DNA of 33,232 bases from a virus: positions 1 through 33,232 of the IMG/VR virus record IMGVR_UViG_3300009537_000090; one strand, 5' to 3'. Position numbers and translations under genes: made by a program. Below are positions 30,651-33,232 of this stretch, one piece after another; within the stretch, counting starts at the first letter, position 1; every line of letters starts with the position of its first letter. The notes under the pieces were generated by a model that searched no databases, was not told the origin of the DNA, and was given only the letters and a program-made list of their open reading frames with translations.

Positions 30651-30941
30651 CTACATCTCTGCCCGACGTACGGCCATCGTAGGCACGCGGTCCGTGCCAA
30701 GATGCTTGGCCGCCCGGGCGGTGATGCCAAACTTCTTCCCCATTTCAATGAATTGCAGCACGGCCTTGTCGCTGGCAGCCTCATCGTAGAAGGTGAAGTA
30801 CACCTCTTTCTCGGCTGAGAAGGTGCGGACATCCAGCCCGGCGCTGTCAATGATGATCACTTTGACATGCCGGTCGTCGCCGCCTACCAGCAGGCCGTGC
30901 CGGTACCCGTCGTCATACAGCTTAATCAGTTGTGGCTTCAT
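30651..30941 (-). CDS. Small conserved-type early protein
   Basis: A 96-residue protein: MKPQLIKLYDDGYRHGLLVG, VKVIIIDSAGLDVRTFSAEK, then AVLQFIEMGKKFGITARAAK. The GY-x-x-GLLVG and V-I-D-S pattern and the FIEMGKKFGI helix are seen in small early proteins of T7-like phages, without known function. Its ATG overlaps the preceding stop (ATGA). It is the last gene of the early block before the lysogeny control region. Confidence 0.75.
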   Translation of the reverse strand: MKPQLIKLYDDGYRHGLLVGGDDRHVKVIIIDSAGLDVRTFSAEKEVYFTFYDEAASDKAVLQFIEMGKKFGITARAAKHLGTDRVPTMAVRRAEM

Positions 30942-31126
30942 GCTTTTCTCCGATAAAGTATTGCGTAGCGTGGTAAGAACTCAGCCCCCGGCCCGACAAA
31001 CTTTACTGCGTGCCCCATCCGCACGAGGGTATTAAGGGTGGGGAGTGATGCTCTGAGGTCGTGTGCACTACGCCACGCATGCTCCAACCTCATCAATGCC
31101 CGAAGCTGTGCGGCTGATAGCTTCAT
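30938..31126 (-). CDS. Small early protein
   Basis: 62 residues from the coupled ATG at 31126: MKLSAAQLRALMRLEHAWRS followed by a beta-like VKFVGPGAEFLPRYAILYRRK. The layout (helices, then a wing-like hairpin) resembles a minimal winged helix, with LPTLNTLVRMGHAVKFVG as the possible recognition part, but this is weak. It may be a small transcription modulator. Confidence 0.65.
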   Translation of the reverse strand: MKLSAAQLRALMRLEHAWRSAHDLRASLPTLNTLVRMGHAVKFVGPGAEFLPRYAILYRRKA

Positions 31127-31260
31127 ATTGTTGCCACCACTAACACCAGCAACGCCACCGCCCCGATGATGAACCATAGGTAGGACTCGGTGTCGCGTTT
31201 CGACTGCTGGTACAACTCGTTCATGGCAGCGTCTCTAAACTTACGCTTCTCTGCGTTCAT
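31123..31260 (-). CDS. Single-pass membrane peptide (early)
   Basis: 45 residues: a charged head (MNAEKRKFRDAAMNELYQQS) and a C-terminal hydrophobic helix (LWFIIGAVALLVLVVATI). Both ends are coupled by ATGA. It is likely a tail-anchored or N-in membrane protein; exclusion or host take-over is possible. Not recognised. Confidence 0.65.
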   Translation of the reverse strand: MNAEKRKFRDAAMNELYQQSKRDTESYLWFIIGAVALLVLVVATI

Positions 31261-31370
31261 GGTTTCCTCCCGATATAGGAATAGAAAACGTACTTGATCA
31301 CCACATACAGGGCACCGAGTCGCGATGCTCCGTACATGCGTGCGATACGCCAAACGAAAAGTAATTTCAT
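31257..31370 (-). CDS. Small basic hydrophobic peptide (early)
   Basis: 37 residues, MKLLFVWRIARMYGASRLGA then LYVVIKYVFYSYIGRKP. GGAGGTGCAAC precedes the ATG, and both ends are ATGA overlaps. The mixture of aromatic and basic residues suggests a membrane-associated helix. It appears genuine despite its length, because the coupling is precise. Confidence 0.6.
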   Translation of the reverse strand: MKLLFVWRIARMYGASRLGALYVVIKYVFYSYIGRKP

Positions 31371-31579
31371 GTTGCACCTCCGATATGGTTGAGGACGTCG
31401 GACCATTCACGAAAAAAAGGGGCGTCACGCCACAGCACGTCCGTGTTCTTCGGCCTGACATACCACCCACCCGGCGCATTGGTGTTGCCGTCATAGAATT
31501 GCAGTGCCTCAAACTGGCAGCCATCGGGCAGTGGCCCGCCGATGCCAGAAGAGAAGGCGTTGTTTACGTTCTTACTCAT
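31367..31579 (-). CDS. Small early protein, Gly/Trp-rich
   Basis: 70 residues from the ATG at 31579 (GGAGGTAAGC upstream): MSKNVNNAFSSGIGGPLPDG, CQFEALQFYDGNTNAPGGWY, VRPKNTDVLWRDAPFFREWS. No family recognised. A strong Shine-Dalgarno and an 8-nt overlap with the preceding gene support it. Confidence 0.65.
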   Translation of the reverse strand: MSKNVNNAFSSGIGGPLPDGCQFEALQFYDGNTNAPGGWYVRPKNTDVLWRDAPFFREWSDVLNHIGGAT

Positions 31580-31808
31580 GCTTACCTCCACGTTTCAGTT
31601 TTTCCAGATTCAAGACAGCTTCCCGGTACTCGTCACTGTCCACGCCATAGTCAGCCTTGGCGTTGTCCACGTAGCATTGATAGAGACATGCCGCGCAGTA
31701 CCCGTCATTGATGCCGGCCTCACCACGCCCGGTGTCGCGGGTCAGCTTGCCGCAGATACCGCAGGGATACGTGCCACGTTTCCCGAAGCGGTTATATTTG
31801 TGTGTCAT
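31572..31808 (-). CDS. Zinc-ribbon-like early protein
   Basis: 78 residues from the ATG at 31808 (GGAGGCAAGC upstream): MTHKYNRFGKRGTYPCGICG, then a second pair CAAC within GYCAACLYQC. The C-x2-C...C-x2-C spacing predicts one zinc site. The C-terminus is a charged helix (YREAVLNLEKLKRGG). Likely a small protein- or nucleic-acid-binding module of the early block. Confidence 0.7.
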   Translation of the reverse strand: MTHKYNRFGKRGTYPCGICGKLTRDTGRGEAGINDGYCAACLYQCYVDNAKADYGVDSDEYREAVLNLEKLKRGGKHE

Positions 31809-31821
31809 GCTTGCCTCCAGA

Positions 31822-31908
31822 TTAAGGGCTGAGAAATTGAACGGCGAACCATGCCAGCAGCATGATCTGCCCGAGTAACAACATGTCATTTATATATTCC
31901 ACGGTCAT
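31822..31908 (-). CDS. 28-residue membrane peptide (early)
   Basis: MTVEYINDMLLLGQIMLLAW then FAVQFLSP: one hydrophobic helix. Its ATG overlaps the SprT-like gene stop (ATGA) and ACGGAGGT is immediately upstream; a GTG two codons later has better spacing. Its end lies just before the Shine-Dalgarno of the next gene. Confidence 0.5.
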   Translation of the reverse strand: MTVEYINDMLLLGQIMLLAWFAVQFLSP

Positions 31909-32420
31909 ACCTCCGTATGCTTGGGTTTAGGGATAAGAGGGGACCGGCACCGAGTGCACCGGTACACCGCGCCACGCCCGATCTTGCGATGGCGCACGAT
32001 GCCCAGCGGGAAGTCGCGGTTACACGCGCAGGTGTATATAAACTTACGCGTCCGGCGTACCTCCGCGTTGGCCGTGTCGTATGAATGACAGCGGCGCGGC
32101 TCCACACCTAATGCCCGCATAACGTGCTGCCACAGGCGGCCGTGCGCTCGCTCACCGGGACGCGTGAGGTTGGTCACGAAGTGGGCGTATTCGTGGGGCA
32201 CAGTCTGCTGCAAGTACTCGGCCTCATTCTCGCGTGCCAGTACTTCATTCACGCGCATGATGCACTGCCCCGTTTGCAGGTTGGTGCGTGCCATACCGGC
32301 CACCTGTCCGCGCAGATCGAATACCACCCTGACCGAGTTAGGCCGCACGAAGGATTTACCCCACAGCAGGGATGAACACTCTGCAATGCGTGCCTCAATT
32401 TTCTGCAACAGCGTTTCCAT
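31905..32420 (-). CDS. SprT-like zinc metalloprotease
   Basis: 171 residues from the ATG at 32420 (AAGGGGGA upstream; a GTG at 32441 is less likely). The catalytic HEYAH (H-E-x-x-H) is in VPHEYAHFVTN, followed by HGRLWQHVMRALGVEPRRCH, the next conserved helix of SprT/Spartan-type peptidases. A C-terminal zinc ribbon is formed by YTCACN and YRCTRC. Early SprT-like genes are common in T7-like phages; they may remove host DNA-bound proteins or modify regulators. It is the best-recognised gene of the early block. Confidence 0.9.
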   Translation of the reverse strand: METLLQKIEARIAECSSLLWGKSFVRPNSVRVVFDLRGQVAGMARTNLQTGQCIMRVNEVLARENEAEYLQQTVPHEYAHFVTNLTRPGERAHGRLWQHVMRALGVEPRRCHSYDTANAEVRRTRKFIYTCACNRDFPLGIVRHRKIGRGAVYRCTRCRSPLIPKPKHTEV

Positions 32421-32430
32421 GTGGTCCCCC

Positions 32431-32622
32431 TTACCGGTCACGGTCCGGCGCTTCGGCCGGGTTAAAGTCGATTAGATACAGGTCCGAGACACGCTCGAAT
32501 CGGTCATACAATTTTTCGTATGCCTCACTGGTGCAACAGGCGCTGACCGTGTGCGTGTGCTGCTCGCACGCACCCAGCGTCCAGAGTGGCACGCCCCTGA
32601 ATTGGAAGGTGTACTGATTCAT
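32431..32622 (-). CDS. Small early protein with paired cysteines
   Basis: 63 residues from the coupled ATG at 32622 (GGGGGAAACAAGC upstream): MNQYTFQFRGVPLWTLGACE, with a later ACCTSEAYEKLYDRFERVSD and an end DFNPAEAPDRDR. The three cysteines do not form an obvious zinc site. Predicted beta hairpin then helix. Unknown function. Confidence 0.65.
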   Translation of the reverse strand: MNQYTFQFRGVPLWTLGACEQHTHTVSACCTSEAYEKLYDRFERVSDLYLIDFNPAEAPDRDR

Positions 32623-32897
32623 GCTTGTTTCCCCCGGCGCACGCGGCGCTTCGGCGTGCAAACTTTCCGTGGCCACAGTGCGCGGCCATCCAGCACCATC
32701 CAGTCACCCGACACGAACCCCAGCATCGGCGCTTTATTCCAACACCGCGTGCAGGACACATGCTTGTTATCGGTTGGACCCAGCACCGCCACGGCGGCCG
32801 GAGCGTCGAGGATTTCCCCGCACTCCGGGCACGTGATCTGCCGGCCTATCAGTCCGCACAACACTTCGCGCATCATTGGTACATTAATGTCTTCCAT
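32619..32897 (-). CDS. Zinc-ribbon early protein
   Basis: 92 residues from the ATG at 32897 (GAGGTGACG upstream): MEDINVPMMREVLCGLIGRQ, then ITCPECGEIL and SCTRCWNK, giving a C-x2-C...C-x2-C ribbon, and a basic tail (KVCTPKRRVRRGKQA). The basic tail suggests nucleic-acid binding. Its stop overlaps the next start (ATGA). Function unknown. Confidence 0.7.
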   Translation of the reverse strand: MEDINVPMMREVLCGLIGRQITCPECGEILDAPAAVAVLGPTDNKHVSCTRCWNKAPMLGFVSGDWMVLDGRALWPRKVCTPKRRVRRGKQA

Positions 32898-32907
32898 TTT
32901 CGTCACC

Positions 32908-33099
32908 TCACAAATCATGTAACACGTTATCCGTGGCGTCCTGAAAACAGCGCGGCCCGCAGCACCGCGCCTCACCCCACGATTGATACATCCGGTTGGT
33001 CAATTCCCCGCACTCACAGCAGGACCGGAAGTTATCCGCGAGCCTGTAGTAATTTCCCTTTTCGTCGTCATACAGTGTGTGTAATTTCATACCGTCCAC
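32908..33099 (-). CDS. Zinc-finger-like early protein
   Basis: 63 residues from a GTG at 33099 (GGAGGG upstream) or 60 from the ATG at 33090. KLHTLYDDEKGNYYRLADNF is followed by RSCCECGELT and EARCCGPRCFQDA, a Cys4-type arrangement. It has homologous-looking organisation to the zinc-ribbon genes downstream in the same block. Function unknown. Confidence 0.65.
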   Translation of the reverse strand: MDGMKLHTLYDDEKGNYYRLADNFRSCCECGELTNRMYQSWGEARCCGPRCFQDATDNVLHDL

Positions 33100-33102
33100 G
33101 TC

Positions 33103-33232
33103 TCAGCCCTCCAGCAGTTCACGCAGCGCCCGGGCTGCGTCTAGGTTGATTTCCTCCGCGTCAGTGTTGTCCAGCCCGAGAGAGGGCAGGGCGCGGCGTG
33201 CGTCCATGCTTGCGTCAAATAGTGGTGTATCG
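33103..33232 (-). CDS. Partial early gene at the right edge
   Basis: An open frame enters from the right edge and ends at a TGA 4 nt before the next start; its last residues include MDARRALPSLGLDNTDAEEI then NLDAARALRELLEG. The visible part is acidic and helical. The ribosome-binding site of the next gene overlaps its end. The start may lie outside the window, or be the ATG inside it. Confidence 0.55.
   Translation of the reverse strand, partial: DTPLFDASMDARRALPSLGLDNTDAEEINLDAARALRELLEG

Noticed and set aside
1-33232. CRISPR array, insertion sequence or bacterial flanking genes
   Set aside because: No regularly spaced repeats, transposase motifs or housekeeping genes were found; the repeats present are promoter- or att-related.

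Overview
The window is about 33 kb of a T7-like podovirus (Autographiviridae-type) that carries lysogeny genes. Every gene I can support lies on the minus strand, so the genome reads from the right edge to the left. The hallmark set is present in T7 order: single-subunit RNA polymerase, gp2.5-like SSB, resolvase, lysin-like protein, gp4-like primase-helicase, gp5-like DNA polymerase, gp6-like exonuclease, then portal, scaffold, capsid, tail tubular A and B, internal virion proteins and the N-terminus of the tail fibre. No clearly bacterial flank is visible. The rest of the fibre, the terminases and the terminal repeats would lie beyond the left edge. The host is a bacterium with a tRNA-Leu(CAG) gene; G+C-rich coding and a signal-peptide barrel-like protein suggest a Gram-negative, but the species cannot be read from the sequence.

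Layout by function (right to left). (1) 33232-30651: early region of about a dozen very small, mostly ATGA-coupled genes, several Cys-rich (zinc-ribbon-like), some single-pass membrane peptides, and a SprT-type metalloprotease. (2) 30650-28500: lysogeny region: a structured leader with a possible leader peptide and inverted repeats, a small ORF, a MarR-like winged-helix protein, a tyrosine integrase, and an attP whose core is the 3' 59 nt of a tRNA-Leu, surrounded by repeated TGACAC motifs. (3) 28484-26088: phage RNA polymerase, bracketed by two identical 25-bp elements that I read as its promoters; a diverged third copy lies before the structural module at 15181-15205. (4) 26002-15206: DNA metabolism and lysis: SSB, RusA, a DUF5675 lysin-like protein at the T7 lysozyme position, HTH protein, primase-helicase with an internal start, DUF7220 membrane protein, dNTP pyrophosphohydrolase-like protein, a secreted barrel-like protein, DNA polymerase with a shortened thioredoxin-binding insert, HNH nuclease, 3TM holin, exonuclease. 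(5) 15079-1: virion module, including a tandem pair of Asp-box proteins between capsid and tail tubular A.

How it fits together: host RNA polymerase would read the early and lysogeny genes through int and attP into the RNAP gene; the phage RNAP would then serve the repeated promoters. Because attP lies between int and RNAP, integration would cut RNAP away from the early operon and place it about 240 nt downstream of a regenerated host tRNA-Leu. That geometry, with a MarR-like regulator and an operator-rich leader, is the most interesting hypothesis here: a lytic/lysogenic decision built into a T7-type transcription cascade. Intrinsic terminators at 23062-23090, 15134-15165 and 9572-9609 divide the genome into transcription blocks.
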